From Paracoccus mutanolyticus (GTDB taxonomy: Bacteria; Pseudomonadota; Alphaproteobacteria; Rhodobacterales; Rhodobacteraceae): a DNA stretch of 64,000 bases. The notes under the pieces were generated by a model that saw only the letters and a program-made list of their open reading frames with translations, searched no databases and had not been told where the DNA came from. The DNA lies in assembly GCF_003285265.1 (NCBI RefSeq), contig NZ_CP030239.1, forward strand, positions 2,938,501 through 3,002,500, given 5' to 3'. Shown piece by piece: positions 38,592-48,614 of the stretch (the first letter of the stretch is position 1; every line of letters starts with the position of its first letter). The translations under genes were made by a program, and so were the position numbers.

Positions 38592-38978
38592 CTATTTGCC
38601 GCCGATAGTATCCGGTAGCCCTCCGGCATTCTCTTTCCTGTTGCCCATCCCGCTTTCGCGTATTCTCTGATCGGCTCCGTCTCTTTTGCCGACTGGAGCC
38701 CGTATGCGCGGAGGCCGAATCCTTTGGGGGCAGATCGCCGTAGTCTTCACCATCGTAGTCTTCACCATCGTTCTGGTGATCTGCAAGAAATACAACATAG
38801 TCGGACAGAGCTCATCGGATAGCAGGGCCATGATGTCCTCGGCCTTGTGATGCTTCCATTCATAGAAGGCCGCACAGGCGCCATCGACGTCGAAGCTGGG
38901 ATAGTCGGTTTCCGCGATCAGTTCCTTGACGTAATCGCCTTGGTACTTGATCGCATATTTCACGTCGGGCGAGGACAC
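38592..38978 (-). CDS. Hypothetical protein, possibly fragmentary
   Basis: An open frame of 128 codons. The first 65 residues ([40 protein letters not shown]) look like a real small acidic protein. After that a 15-bp tandem duplication near 38743-38775 changes the character to an Arg/Pro-rich tail, which is more natural in another frame (acidic GEDYDGEDY). Family not recognised. Confidence 0.35.
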   Translation of the reverse strand: MSSPDVKYAIKYQGDYVKELIAETDYPSFDVDGACAAFYEWKHHKAEDIMALLSDELCPTMLYFLQITRTMVKTTMVKTTAICPQRIRPPRIRAPVGKRDGADQRIRESGMGNRKENAGGLPDTIGGK

Positions 38979-39210
38979 CGGGAATTTCAGCCTCGATCTT
39001 TTAGCGCCTTCTGATCATGGCAATGACAACGACCTTCATTCCTCAATTCCACATAGTCAGATTTGAGCATATCCCGCTCTGCGTCGCCAGCATCGATAGG
39101 CCTCGTCGCGTTCTGTGACAAGCTCGTGCCATTCGCCGCGACTCTTGTCGAAATAGTCGGCATGATCCTTTGATCTGGTTGGCCTGACAGCGGCTGCTTG
39201 CACGCCTCTA

Positions 39211-39375
39211 CTAGCGGGCGTTGCGCTCTTCGTCCAGGGCGGCATCCCGCTCGGGTTCGGCTTTGATGGCCGCGATCTTTCGGCACGCTTCCGCGAGTGT
39301 TCCGCAATGTTGGGCCTGGGCCTGGGCGGCGCGCTCCAGGTCGGCGCGGGCTGCGGCGAGGTCGGCATACCGGAC
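39211..39375 (-). pseudogene. Coiled-coil Rz-like (spanin) fragment
   Basis: YADLAAARADLERAAQAQAQ then LAEACRKIAAIKAEPERDAA, ending at a stop, is the heptad-rich C-terminal part of a phage Rz-like lysis protein or a similar coiled coil. There is no start codon. The family assignment is tentative. Confidence 0.3.
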
Positions 39376-40459
39376 CCAATCCCCTGATCGTCAGGCTCCA
39401 TATAACCACCACCCCTTCGGACAGGTGCTTGTCGACCAAACTAAACGTTCGTCCAGCACCGGAACACCTTCGAAGGTGGCGCGGGGGCGGATACCATTCT
39501 CGGCGGGATCGTGGATCTCGGCCTATTGGGCGGTACGTTGACCTTGGCAGGTGAAAACACTGCCACTTACCGACAGTCCGATCAGGCGGTGCGTGGATCT
39601 GAATGACGATGACCGCCGGTTGCTGACTGGCGGGCGGGGGTGCGGCGTTGAGGGGGGCGGCGGTGGGAGTCAGGGTTGCTCATTCGCGCCCCAGCCCGGC
39701 TGCTGTCCCGCGTGAGTTGCTGGCCGCCTTCTCCATTCTCCGCGATCGGCCGCGCCCAAGATACCTGCGCGGCGGGCGGGGCTCAGGCTGACAAAGCCGG
39801 ATAGAACCGTCTTAACCGCTTCGAGCACCATTGACCGTGATTGCATCGGATCGAACACTGCATCATTGGCGAAGCGGCCCATGCATGAAAGCCTTGGCCG
39901 CCGCCCCACCAGCGCCGTGTTCTCGTGGGCGCGGCGGGCGGGGGCGGGAGGGCGTGACCCGGTCCGGAGGATTTCGACGCCCGATCGCGCCGCAAGCGAC
40001 CGACGCTGCAGGTCCAAAAGACGAATCACCGGCAGCTTGAACCGCGGTCACATCGAGCTACCACAGAAGATGACACATCGCCACTCCAGTCACAACCCCA
40101 CCTGCCCCTCGGCCGCTGCCGCGATCTGTGAGAGTATAGCTGATGTGACCTTCCCCATTAAAGTCATGGTCATAACAACCGATGCGCTGTCTGATGTTGG
40201 CTTGCGTCAAATCCAGCGCGTGGCCGTGTTCGGCGTCGATGCTGCGCGTCTCGCCCGAGGCGACCATGGTGCGGCGCGGTCCAGCCGCTCGATAGGTGCC
40301 AGAGATCAGCGCACCGGCGTTTGTTCAGAAAGCGGTGTCGGCCGTTCGCGTTCCACCTCAGGTGACCACGGCCAGAACAGATCACGCGGGCTCTCCACGA
40401 CCATGCATGAACAGGCGTTCGCGGCCGGCGTCCTGCAACATTTCACCCGCGGGCTTCCG
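39376..40459. other. Patchwork stretch without assignable genes
   Basis: Only short open frames. A single GGAGADTILGG at about 39470-39503 (plus) recalls one RTX nonapeptide, and SMVLEAVKTVLSGFVSLSPA (minus, about 39770-39835) looks like a real peptide of unknown family. Nothing longer is supportable. Confidence 0.4.
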
Positions 40460-40580
40460 CGCCTGCTGGTGACGGCGGTGATCGAGTTCTGGCGTTCCTC
40501 GCCGGTGCTCATCACGCTGTTTGTGATGTATTATTCGCTTCCCAGCTTTGGCATCAACCTGTCGGGGATCACGGTCGCCG
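40460..40580 (+). pseudogene. Amino-acid ABC transporter permease fragment (HisM/GlnP)
   Basis: LLVTAVIEFWRSSPVLITLF then VMYYSLPSFGINLSGITVAA is the conserved helix and IEFxRxxPxLxxLFxxYYxLP motif of polar amino-acid permeases. About 40 codons remain; both ends join unrelated DNA. Confidence 0.7.
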
Positions 40581-40589
40581 CCAGGTGGC

Positions 40590-40889
40590 GCTGTGGTGCG
40601 GCGGGCAATATCGCGCAGGTCGGGCAGCATGGCGATGGCCCGCGCGGCTGCGTCTCGTTCGGATGCGGCCGAAGACGTCGAATGGGCGACACGCGGGGCG
40701 GTCGCCCGCCGACCGCAATGTGGCCACGCTCCCAACCTTCTGCCGGGTGCGCACAGTGGCGCACGCGATCAAGCGATGGTCTGCGCGGGCCTCCCATGGG
40801 CCTTTAGTAATTCTGACCCGCAGTTCTTCCAGCACATCCCACGCAGTCTCCGGCATCTGCTGCACGATGCCGCTGGGGTCGTCTGCCAC
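40590..40889 (-). pseudogene. Small phage protein remnant (Ead/Ea22-like)
   Basis: MADDPSGIVQQMPETAWDVL starts a frame that, after shifts, gives SERDAAARAIAMLPDLRDIA, matching the C-terminal pattern of Ead/Ea22-like phage proteins. Broken and tentative. Confidence 0.35.
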
Positions 40890-40944
40890 GGGGTGCGGGT
40901 CGGTGGGGTCGGGCGTGGTCGGCCTCCGGGGGGCGGGGGGTGGG

Positions 40945-41053
40945 GGGGGTGCCAGTTCTTTCCGACGTTCATTCGATACAGTGCAGACCGATAATTTACT
41001 CCGGCCTTCTCACATGCCTCGGAAAGGGTGATGAATTCCCCATGAAACGCCAC
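40945..41053 (-). pseudogene. Small phage DNA-binding protein fragment
   Basis: FHGEFITLSEACEKAGVNYR then SALYRMNVGKNW has a compact helix-turn-helix-like pattern. It runs into a G-rich tract (40929-40951 on the plus strand) where the frame loses sense. Confidence 0.35.
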
Positions 41054-41760
41054 AAGCCTACCATTACGTCTGTTAGAGGGCGATGGAGCTCGGCCGCCAA
41101 CGGCAATTTTCTCGGACAGTAGCGGTCATTCACGAGCAGAGACAGAAGTAAGCAATAGTTTACCCCCCATACTAGCAGAACAGCTGTCAAAGCGTTGCAT
41201 CCCAAGACTGACAAACCGTGAGGCAGACCAGCCATACTGGGTCGAATCAATGTTGTTTGTCAGATGGGTTCTGCATCAGACCATGCAGTCCAAGAAGCGG
41301 TCGATTGAGCGTCTCGCTGGCGTATGCTTGGAGGAAATCGACTTGCATTCTTGGTGCGGTGAGTGAGCGGTCAGGACATAAACCCCCTGCCAGAACCATT
41401 GCGCCCAAAACGGTCGTTTTTGGTAGATGTATTAAGATACCTTCTTGGAAGGCCCTAGGCAGGCCACCCTCCTTCGCCCGGATTTTGCCGGAGGGGCTCT
41501 AGCAAACGCTAGAGTCAGAAGTGCAGACCTAATACTTTCCATCCACGTCGCTTTGACTCGTTGAAGGGGCTGAATCGTCATGTCAGATTCTCCCGCCAGC
41601 AACAGACAGACCACGGCACCACCGCCCTCGGGTGAGCAGCATCGAGACAATGGCCGCCGACGCAATCGTCAGTGGTGCGTTAGTAGCAGGTCAGACATCG
41701 CTGAAGCCTCCCGTGCTGGAGCATGGCGTCTGCACCCTCAGATGCGCACGCGCCGCTCCG
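41054..41760. other. Patchwork stretch without assignable genes
   Basis: No motif was recognised on either strand. Base composition alternates between AT-rich (around 41140-41260) and GC-rich pieces. Confidence 0.4.
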
Positions 41761-41868
41761 GTTGCTTCCATCATCTTCTGGCAGCAGATCGCAGGACCAC
41801 GCATCGTGGCCAAGGGCGGCAAACGCCCTGCGCATCACGCCGCTCGTCTCGCATCCGATGAGGACATG
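41761..41868 (-). pseudogene. Phage-type DNA methylase N-terminal fragment
   Basis: VLIGCETSGVMRRAFAALGH then DAWSCDLLPEDD is the nucleotide-binding start of the phage DNA cytosine methyltransferase family (VLxACExSGxVRxAFxxxGHxAWSCDLLP). Only 36 codons remain. Confidence 0.65.
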
Positions 41869-42851
41869 CAGAACCGCTCCGCCGTCGTGGGGTTTCTGCG
41901 AGGGGGTCATAGACCACCACCAGTCTGGACTTGATCCAGTTCCGAGCGCGCCACCTCATTCAGGGCGGACAGCTTTGCCCCCGGGAATACGCACAACCAC
42001 GCTGTCGCGCCGTCAAGACGGGAACGCACAATGAATTCTACCTGCCTCGGCATCCCAAAGATAGCTGCGTCCCTCATTTTTGTGTCGCTGTTTACTCGAC
42101 AGGCAACAGATGCCCAGTGAGCTCTTTTGCCTCACCGCCTCCATAACAGTGCTGCAGATAGCAGCGGGCATTCACCGGCGTTCCAGCACGTACCAGCATT
42201 TTCCTGCAGGCGCTCATTTCGCGCCTACAGCCATCGCTGGACGCCCACCACCCGACACGCCCGCGTGGCGTCGTCGGTGTCGGAGCCGTCCCACATGACG
42301 ATGCCGTCGAGGTAGTGGTGGCAGGTGTGGAGGGAGCCGTCGGGCATCTGCACCGTGCGGTGGCGCGGCTGAGAGGGCGGGGTGGTGACGGGATGATGGG
42401 GGTTTTCTGGGGTTGTCCTTTTGGGGTATGGTTTAGATCTGGTTGCGCCGAACACGGGCCGATTTCTTGGTTGTCGTGTTTCTGCTGCCGGGCTTCCGGC
42501 CTGTCGTCGTCAACCACCGGCCCGATGCGTCACGTTCGCAGGCCCAATCGTTTGATTTAGCGTCATTAACAGGCTGCTGAAATAGTCGTGTCTCGACGCC
42601 GTGTGCAGAGGACATGATGCTCAAGTCCTGGGTGTCGGATGGGGTGATCTCCATCGCGTTGGCAGCACCGCCACGAGCCTCAACCCGGCCGTTGCGATAT
42701 GCGGCCAGGTGTGGGCATCATGCTGGCCACCTCGTCATGCCAATGGCGCCGTGCCCGGTCGCCATAGGTCATGCCGTCGCCGCCAGCGCCGTGGTCTTGA
42801 CCAGCTCGAACGAGCGCTCCATCAGCGGCGGGATCATGCGGCGGCATTCAA
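41869..42851. other. Patchwork stretch without assignable genes
   Basis: Short peptides such as VQMPDGSLHTCHHYLDGIVM (minus, about 42295-42355) and MPRQVEFIVRSRLDGATAWL (minus, about 41995-42055) look like parts of real small phage proteins but belong to no family I recognise. Confidence 0.4.
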
Positions 42852-43003
42852 TGCCCGGCTGCCAGCGTCCAGGATCCCACGTCCTGATAGCCGATCTTGG
42901 TGCCTTCGGACCAGTAGGCGCCGTGCGGGCTGGGGGCCATGCGCCATTTCGGCGTGCCGTCCGCGTTCTGATCCAGCGTTCGGGTGCCTTCCTTGACCGT
43001 GCA
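42852..43003 (-). pseudogene. Unrecognised protein fragment
   Basis: CTVKEGTRTLDQNADGTPKW then RMAPSPHGAYWSEGTKIGYQ and DVGSWTL read like a single genuine coding piece of about 50 codons, with a periplasmic or tail-protein flavour. The family is unknown. Confidence 0.35.
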
Positions 43004-43090
43004 GGCGACGGTGGCGGGCCATGGGGTTCTGGGCCAAAGCCGTGCGATTGTGCGCGATGCTGCAGAGCTGCGCAGCCTCGCCTTGGCTAC

Positions 43091-43235
43091 CAATTGCTGT
43101 TTCCGACCCTGACCGACACGCTTTCGGCGCTATGGCGCTCGATCGGGGACGGGACGCTGCTGGCACGGATCGCGGCCTCTCTCAAGGTGCTGCTGATCGG
43201 CTATGGCGTGGGTGTGGGGGCGGGCGTCACGATCA
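43091..43235 (+). pseudogene. SsuC/TauC-type ABC permease fragment
   Basis: LLFPTLTDTLSALWRSIGDG then TLLARIAASLKVLLIGYGVG matches the N-terminal domain of nitrate/sulfonate/taurine permeases (P-x-P-x-x-T...DGTLxxHIxxSLxR). Truncated at both ends. Confidence 0.65.
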
Positions 43236-44344
43236 TCGCGATCCTCCCGGCTGCAGTTGCTTTCCGAACACTCTTTGGCCGCAACGACCTCGGGATCGTC
43301 AGCAATGGCACGGTGATCTCGGAAATGCTGGCCCACTGGCCTGCATCCGCCGGCGTTTTGCACGCCACGAGAAGGCTTTCACAGCATAAGCCGTCGGCGC
43401 GTTGGACTGGACCTCGACAGATCGGAATTCCTGAGCGACCTCGGCGACGTATTAGTCGTCGTCGAATTCCCCAGGAGCACGTCAGCGTTGAAGCCAGGAT
43501 GCGACGGCCTTGGTCAGCGCATCGGCCACACCTCTGGGGGCATCGCTGTCGGGCTGTTTTCCGATGATTTCAGAACAGCCTAGACGCAGGACAAACGTAT
43601 TGGCGCGGTCACGGTACCAGACTGTCACGGGGATGATGATGAAGTCGGCATGTACGATCGGCGCGCCACAGTCATAGCCCCAGCCGGTCCCGACAGGCCG
43701 ACAAGATCGGATCGCCCGCTGACCTGATAGGGTGCGCGAAGCTCCAAAACCGCCGCGCATGCTTGCCTTCTTGTGTGGCTGGGGTCGGTTTTCTCGACGC
43801 TGCGCAACAGTTCCATGTAGTAGACTGCGGCCACCCTGCGGTTCGTCGGTCCAGTGGCAGGCCAGAACGCCTGCGGCCATCTGCTGCAACTTCCACGCCG
43901 CTCGCCCGCCACATGCGGTCAGACGCCCGACAGGCAGCGCGCGGGCTTCGGCATAAAGCTGATCGGCAAGTACTCTGCGCGTTCATCTCGCGGTCCTCTT
44001 GCGGGTCGGTTCCCCGTGTCCGATTGCTGCAGCTTTCCGGTCGAGCTGTTGTCCTTGGGGTCTGATAAACCGCGGCACCGATCATTCCGCCGCACGATTG
44101 ATGGCCGGGGGCCAACCGCGGTGCCTTGCCATGGACGAGGTCGGGTACTTTCACGAATATCTCGACCCTGGGATCCGGCTGCAGGGCGCCGCCGATGATC
44201 GGGCAGGTGTTCCAGACGTTGCCGCCGAAATCTTCGTTGGCGATGTTCCACCGCCCTTCCCGAGACATGGCCGGAACGGGACGAGCATTTCGGCGCGCGG
44301 CCAATGCATTCGGTCGACATTGCCTAGCTCGAGCCGAAGGGTGC
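43236..44344. other. Patchwork stretch without assignable genes
   Basis: The minus strand carries peptides such as YYMELLRSVEKTDPSHTRRQ and GAPIVHADFIIIPVTVWYRD (about 43610-43840) that look genuine and may derive from one protein, but the family is not recognised. The rest has no supportable content. Confidence 0.4.
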
Positions 44345-44470
44345 TCAACCCCGTTCCGGTTGTCTTTGCATGTCGGCGACGTAGGGCACACCCTTGTCGT
44401 CGGCCCTACGGGCGCGGGAAAGAGCGTGTTGCTTGCCCTCATGGTTGCAGTTCGGCGCTATGCGGCCAGG
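44345..44470 (+). pseudogene. TrbE/VirB4 conjugal transfer ATPase fragment
   Basis: TPFRLSLHVGDVGHTLVVGP then TGAGKSVLLALM is the Walker A region of TrbE-family type IV secretion ATPases, with the preceding F-x-L-H-V-G-D-V-G-H-T strand diagnostic. About 40 codons; no other tra/trb gene is present. Confidence 0.8.
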
Positions 44471-44579
44471 ACCAAACAGGCAGGGAAGGTATGATGGCGC
44501 GATTCGCCCGCCGGCGCCGCGCGGGCAGGCTGGCGCATTTTGCGGCGCATCGGCGTAATTCCTGATGCACAACAATCTT

Positions 44580-44814
44580 GATCTTCAGGAAACTTTGCGG
44601 CGACGGCAGTCTCAAAGTTTTCGGTAAAAGCGTGGGATGGATTTTAGCATTTTTGCTGTGAATAGTCGGCTTGACGGCCGATTTGTTTTTCAGTAGGTGT
44701 TTTAATTGCAGATGCTATTTTGTAGTTTTGGAAATGACGCGTTCGTTGTCCTTTATTTTCAGGGTTTCTTCCTCTGTCTCTTCGGAGTCTTGGTTTGGTT
44801 CTTATTTATATGAT
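44580..44814. other. Low-GC stretch
   Basis: Markedly AT-rich compared with the surroundings, with T runs and no plausible gene on either strand. It continues into the HNH fragment. Confidence 0.5.
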
Positions 44815-45072
44815 CTATTGTGGCTGGTTCGGCCATTCTCCATATTTCATGGCCCACACCACACGGTGTGCCAGGAAGCGCTTATCAAAAATAGAGCCTG
44901 ACAAGTAACCGTCAGAACGATTGATTATAAGAGCGGGCTTCCCGGCGAACTGAACGTTCCAAGCCGAAGCTACAGCCTCTGAAGAAAACATGAAGTATGG
45001 TCGTTCCAGCCAAGTTAGTTCTCCGGTTTCGAAATTGCAGGACAGTATAAATTTCAGGTCTAGCGCTCTCAT
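44815..45072 (-). pseudogene. HNH endonuclease N-terminal fragment
   Basis: MRALDLKFILSCNFETGELT then WLERP, SAWNVQFAGKPAL and FLAHRVVWAMKYGEWP match the start of phage/homing HNH endonucleases of the AP2-HNH kind (F-D-x-x-T-G-x-L-x-W; H-R-x-x-W-x-x-x-x-G-x-W-P). It stops just before the catalytic DHxxGxxxDNR block. GC is lower than its neighbours. Confidence 0.7.
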
Positions 45073-45465
45073 TGCTTGGCTTTTATTATTAAAATGCTGC
45101 GCATGCTGAACCCGTATCGCGCGGCAGGCTTCGGGGCGGTGGATGATTTGCCGCACCGCCATTCTTGGACACGGCACGTTCATAGTTCACCAGCAGCACC
45201 GGCGCAGTGGCTTGCGAACGAATCCAGAAGGCGACGCTTCGGGCCAGCAGAGACGCGGCCGGTCCAGCAGACAAGGGCGTTTCGTTCAGCACGAATTCGA
45301 TCGGCGCGGTGGTGGTCAGGCGCAGTTCTTCGGGGCCGAGTTCGTAGCGGACGTGGTTCGTCATTAATCCGGTCTGACCAACCTTCCAGGCGGCGATTGT
45401 GACGCTGATGCCGGGATTTTCCTGTCCAAGGATCGCGGCGACCCGCTGAAGCAACACGGACAAAA
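45073..45465 (-). pseudogene. Unrecognised fragment next to IS copy 1
   Basis: The minus strand gives ISVTIAAWKVGQTGLMTNHV and LTTTAPIEFVLNETPLSAGP, a plausible genuine protein piece without a recognised family. It is fused upstream to the tail of an IS5-type transposase (SVLLQRVAAILGQ). Confidence 0.35.
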
Positions 45466-46830
45466 GCGCCCTGAGATGGGCGAGGATCTTTCGGATATTG
45501 TGGCCGCAGGCGCAGAGGACAGAAAAGACCGCGTCAGCCGATACGGCCCTTCGATGGCTGCCGCGCCGTTTCAGGAGCCGTGCCAGTAATGGCCGCGTCG
45601 CCTGAGGAGCTTTGCCAGGAGCGGGGTGATGCCGCGTCTTGTGCCGCTGATCAGGACCTTGGTGGTCTCCACGCCATGGCCGCGATAGCCGCGATCGACG
45701 ACGGCGAGATCCGGCACCTGCTCGGTCAGGATGGCAACCTGCTCCAGTGCAGGCGCCAATGTATGGCCGTCGTAGGGGTTGTCAGGGAAGCTGCGGGCGC
45801 CGACGACAAAGCCTCCGTCGAGGGTAGTAGCAAGGCTGACCTTGGTGCCGAACTCATAGCGGATGCGCGCCTTGCCCTTGGAGATGCAGTCGACCTCGGG
45901 CTCGTGCAGGGCGTAGATCTTGTTCTTGCTCTTCGGTGTCTGTTCGAGCAGGCGACCGACCAGCCAGAGCGCCTCCAGCACCCGTCCGCGCAGCGCGCCT
46001 TCGGGGATGTCCTGCAGGTGGCGGCGCAGGTCCCGGCGCACGCGGCCAACATAGCCCTTGAGTTGGCGCAGGGCCTTGCGCATGCGCTTGAACTGCCGGG
46101 CATGGGCATACCGCCCCACCTGGGCGGCCAGCCGCGGGGCAAGGCGCGCGTAGTTCTGGCGCAGATCGACCCCCGCTTCCTTCGCCAAGCCGACCAACAG
46201 CGCGCGGGCGCGCTCGTAAAGCCGCGCATCCGTGGGATGGGCGATGGTCTTTTCCATCACGGTCGTATCCACAGCCACCCGCTTCAGGCTCTTGTCGGTG
46301 ACCGCGCCAGAAGCTCGGCCTGCCTCGATCGTCTTGGTCAGCAGCCACTCCACTCCTTCCTCCCCGATCCGCTTGCGCCAGCGCACCAGCGACGAGGGAT
46401 CGATCGGGGGACGGTGCTGGAAGAACGTCTCGCCGGTGAAGTGCTGGTAATACGGGTTCTCGACCCACCGGGCGACGACTGCCTCGTCAGAGAGCTTGAA
46501 GGCGTGCTGGAGATACATGAGCCCCGCCACCAGGCGTGGAGATGTCGCTGGCCGTCCCTGGCGAGACGGAAAGAAGCTCGCCCACTCCCGTTCAAAGAAA
46601 TCCCAGTCGATCAGTGCCGCAAGCTTCACCAACTCATGGCGGGCGTCGATCATGTCGACCAGTCTCGGGCGGAGCAGGTCATCCTGTTCAGGGGCGCGGG
46701 AATGGGGCTTCATCGGCGACCGGAAATTGCAGGGTTTCTGGCAAAAGCATACGAAACCCTGCAATTCAAAGCCAACAAAACCGCATCTTCAGCACACAAA
46801 ATCAACGCGCTAAGGGTTGTTCAGGCCGGA
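45466..46830 (-). mobile_element. IS5-family insertion sequence, copy 1 (hybrid 3' end)
   Basis: 45596-46783 is identical to 47086-48273 of copy 2. Its right terminus (46814-46829, GGTTGTTCAGGCCGG region) is the inverted counterpart of the left end of copy 2 (CGGTTCTGAACAAC at 46840-46853). Left of 45596 the sequence switches to a diverged relative: 45466-45540 still aligns with the transposase tail region of copy 2 but with many differences. The copy is therefore a hybrid or is truncated on the left. Confidence 0.85.
45571..46713 (-). CDS. IS5-family transposase, copy 1, C-terminally altered
   Basis: MKPHSRAPEQDDLLRPRLVD starts at 46713. The N-terminal DUF772-type domain (FKLSDEAVVARWVENPYYQH, RPPIDPSSLVRWRKRIGEEG) and DDE domain (VAVDTTVMEKTIAHPTDARL, DLAVVDRGYRGHGVETTKVL) are present. 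The third catalytic Glu region (IEPEIGHMKSDGRL in copy 2) is missing; after LAKLLRRR the frame runs into GHYWHGS and stops. The enzyme is therefore probably inactive. Confidence 0.88.
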   Translation of the reverse strand: MKPHSRAPEQDDLLRPRLVDMIDARHELVKLAALIDWDFFEREWASFFPSRQGRPATSPRLVAGLMYLQHAFKLSDEAVVARWVENPYYQHFTGETFFQHRPPIDPSSLVRWRKRIGEEGVEWLLTKTIEAGRASGAVTDKSLKRVAVDTTVMEKTIAHPTDARLYERARALLVGLAKEAGVDLRQNYARLAPRLAAQVGRYAHARQFKRMRKALRQLKGYVGRVRRDLRRHLQDIPEGALRGRVLEALWLVGRLLEQTPKSKNKIYALHEPEVDCISKGKARIRYEFGTKVSLATTLDGGFVVGARSFPDNPYDGHTLAPALEQVAILTEQVPDLAVVDRGYRGHGVETTKVLISGTRRGITPLLAKLLRRRGHYWHGS

Positions 46831-46839
46831 CCAAGTAGT

Positions 46840-48273
46840 CGGTTCTGAACAACTCCTCAGGCGGCCACTGCATGGCGGTGAAGGGTCCTTTCGCCCCGGA
46901 TGATCGCCGTGATCAGGTGAAGCAATAGAGTCCAAAGAGCCCTGAGATGGGCGAGGATCTTGCGGATATTGTGCCCGCAGGCGCAGAGGACGGCGAAGAC
47001 CGCGTCGCCGATGCGGCCTTTCAGCGGGCATCTGGCCAGGCGACCATCGCTCTTCATGTGCCCGATCTCAGGCTCGATGGCACTTCGTCGCCTGAGGAGC
47101 TTTGCCAGGAGCGGGGTGATGCCGCGTCTTGTGCCGCTGATCAGGACCTTGGTGGTCTCCACGCCATGGCCGCGATAGCCGCGATCGACGACGGCGAGAT
47201 CCGGCACCTGCTCGGTCAGGATGGCAACCTGCTCCAGTGCAGGCGCCAATGTATGGCCGTCGTAGGGGTTGTCAGGGAAGCTGCGGGCGCCGACGACAAA
47301 GCCTCCGTCGAGGGTAGTAGCAAGGCTGACCTTGGTGCCGAACTCATAGCGGATGCGCGCCTTGCCCTTGGAGATGCAGTCGACCTCGGGCTCGTGCAGG
47401 GCGTAGATCTTGTTCTTGCTCTTCGGTGTCTGTTCGAGCAGGCGACCGACCAGCCAGAGCGCCTCCAGCACCCGTCCGCGCAGCGCGCCTTCGGGGATGT
47501 CCTGCAGGTGGCGGCGCAGGTCCCGGCGCACGCGGCCAACATAGCCCTTGAGTTGGCGCAGGGCCTTGCGCATGCGCTTGAACTGCCGGGCATGGGCATA
47601 CCGCCCCACCTGGGCGGCCAGCCGCGGGGCAAGGCGCGCGTAGTTCTGGCGCAGATCGACCCCCGCTTCCTTCGCCAAGCCGACCAACAGCGCGCGGGCG
47701 CGCTCGTAAAGCCGCGCATCCGTGGGATGGGCGATGGTCTTTTCCATCACGGTCGTATCCACAGCCACCCGCTTCAGGCTCTTGTCGGTGACCGCGCCAG
47801 AAGCTCGGCCTGCCTCGATCGTCTTGGTCAGCAGCCACTCCACTCCTTCCTCCCCGATCCGCTTGCGCCAGCGCACCAGCGACGAGGGATCGATCGGGGG
47901 ACGGTGCTGGAAGAACGTCTCGCCGGTGAAGTGCTGGTAATACGGGTTCTCGACCCACCGGGCGACGACTGCCTCGTCAGAGAGCTTGAAGGCGTGCTGG
48001 AGATACATGAGCCCCGCCACCAGGCGTGGAGATGTCGCTGGCCGTCCCTGGCGAGACGGAAAGAAGCTCGCCCACTCCCGTTCAAAGAAATCCCAGTCGA
48101 TCAGTGCCGCAAGCTTCACCAACTCATGGCGGGCGTCGATCATGTCGACCAGTCTCGGGCGGAGCAGGTCATCCTGTTCAGGGGCGCGGGAATGGGGCTT
48201 CATCGGCGACCGGAAATTGCAGGGTTTCTGGCAAAAGCATACGAAACCCTGCAATTCAAAGCCAACAAAACCG
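46840..48273 (-). mobile_element. IS5-family insertion sequence, copy 2 (right end missing)
   Basis: The left terminus CGGTTCTGAACAAC (46840-46853) is intact and lies about 10 bp from the right terminus of copy 1. To the right, identity with copy 1 stops at 48273, so the last ~46 bp including the right inverted repeat seen in copy 1 (46784-46829) are replaced by unrelated DNA. Copies 1 and 2 are in direct orientation. Confidence 0.85.
46857..48203 (-). CDS. IS5-family transposase, copy 2, full length
   Basis: 448 residues from MKPHSRAPEQ at 48203 to HRHAVAA. It has the DUF772 N-terminal domain, a DDE catalytic domain with VAVDTTVMEK and DLAVVDRGYRG, and the final Glu in IEPEIGHMKSDGRL. It ends with CACGHNIRKILAHLRALWTL, typical of this IS5 subgroup. 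This is the only complete transposase in the window. A longer open frame extends upstream into fused DNA but similarity starts at 48203. Confidence 0.92.
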   Translation of the reverse strand: MKPHSRAPEQDDLLRPRLVDMIDARHELVKLAALIDWDFFEREWASFFPSRQGRPATSPRLVAGLMYLQHAFKLSDEAVVARWVENPYYQHFTGETFFQHRPPIDPSSLVRWRKRIGEEGVEWLLTKTIEAGRASGAVTDKSLKRVAVDTTVMEKTIAHPTDARLYERARALLVGLAKEAGVDLRQNYARLAPRLAAQVGRYAHARQFKRMRKALRQLKGYVGRVRRDLRRHLQDIPEGALRGRVLEALWLVGRLLEQTPKSKNKIYALHEPEVDCISKGKARIRYEFGTKVSLATTLDGGFVVGARSFPDNPYDGHTLAPALEQVAILTEQVPDLAVVDRGYRGHGVETTKVLISGTRRGITPLLAKLLRRRSAIEPEIGHMKSDGRLARCPLKGRIGDAVFAVLCACGHNIRKILAHLRALWTLLLHLITAIIRGERTLHRHAVAA

Positions 48274-48428
48274 TCATTCCCACCCGCGTTCGCGGCGCTT
48301 TTCAGGCCGGACGTGGCCACCCGAAACGGCTCCTCTGGTGGCGACCGGCACGGGCAGGCTATCGGCCAGCTCCTTCTGGAAATAGGCAAGGAAGCCTGCG
48401 GCGGTGCAGGATGCCGTTCCGATGTCCT

Positions 48429-48467
48429 CGTTCCGGCGCCGATGACGCCGATGCGTTCGATCTTCAT
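48429..48467 (-). pseudogene. 3-hydroxyacyl-CoA dehydrogenase N-terminus (13 codons)
   Basis: MKIERIGVIGAGT is the start and Rossmann GxGxxG region of 3-hydroxybutyryl-CoA dehydrogenases. The next residues should be MGxGIA but the sequence changes to RTSERHP. It directly follows the SDR tail at 48497. Confidence 0.55.
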
Positions 48468-48496
48468 GGTCTGTCCTCTCAGCCTCAATGGGCGGC

Positions 48497-48610
48497 TCAG
48501 CCGCCATCGACAGGGATCGCCGTCCCGGTGATTTCCAAGGCGACCGGGGTGCCGGTGTCGGCCTCGCTGCCCATGCCCTGCTGGCACTGATGGCGCCGGC
48601 GCGATCGTTG
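48497..48610 (-). pseudogene. Short-chain dehydrogenase C-terminal tail
   Basis: ALEITGTAIPVDGG followed by a stop is the canonical SDR C-terminus (ITGxxIxVDGG), as in 3-hydroxybutyrate dehydrogenase. About 30 codons; the join to Gp37-like sequence lies near 48612. Confidence 0.65.
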
Positions 48611-48614
48611 CCGG

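Noticed and set aside
39463..39604. Second RTX protein
   Set aside because: Only one GGAGADTILGG-like repeat, no neighbours, and the surrounding sequence is patchwork.
40929..40951. G-rich tract as a possible G-quadruplex element
   Set aside because: It sits at a fragment junction in the patchwork region and has no conserved context; a sequencing artefact is equally likely.
46947..48590. 547-codon plus-strand open frame over IS copy 2
   Set aside because: Antisense to the transposase; the same shadow occurs over IS copy 1.
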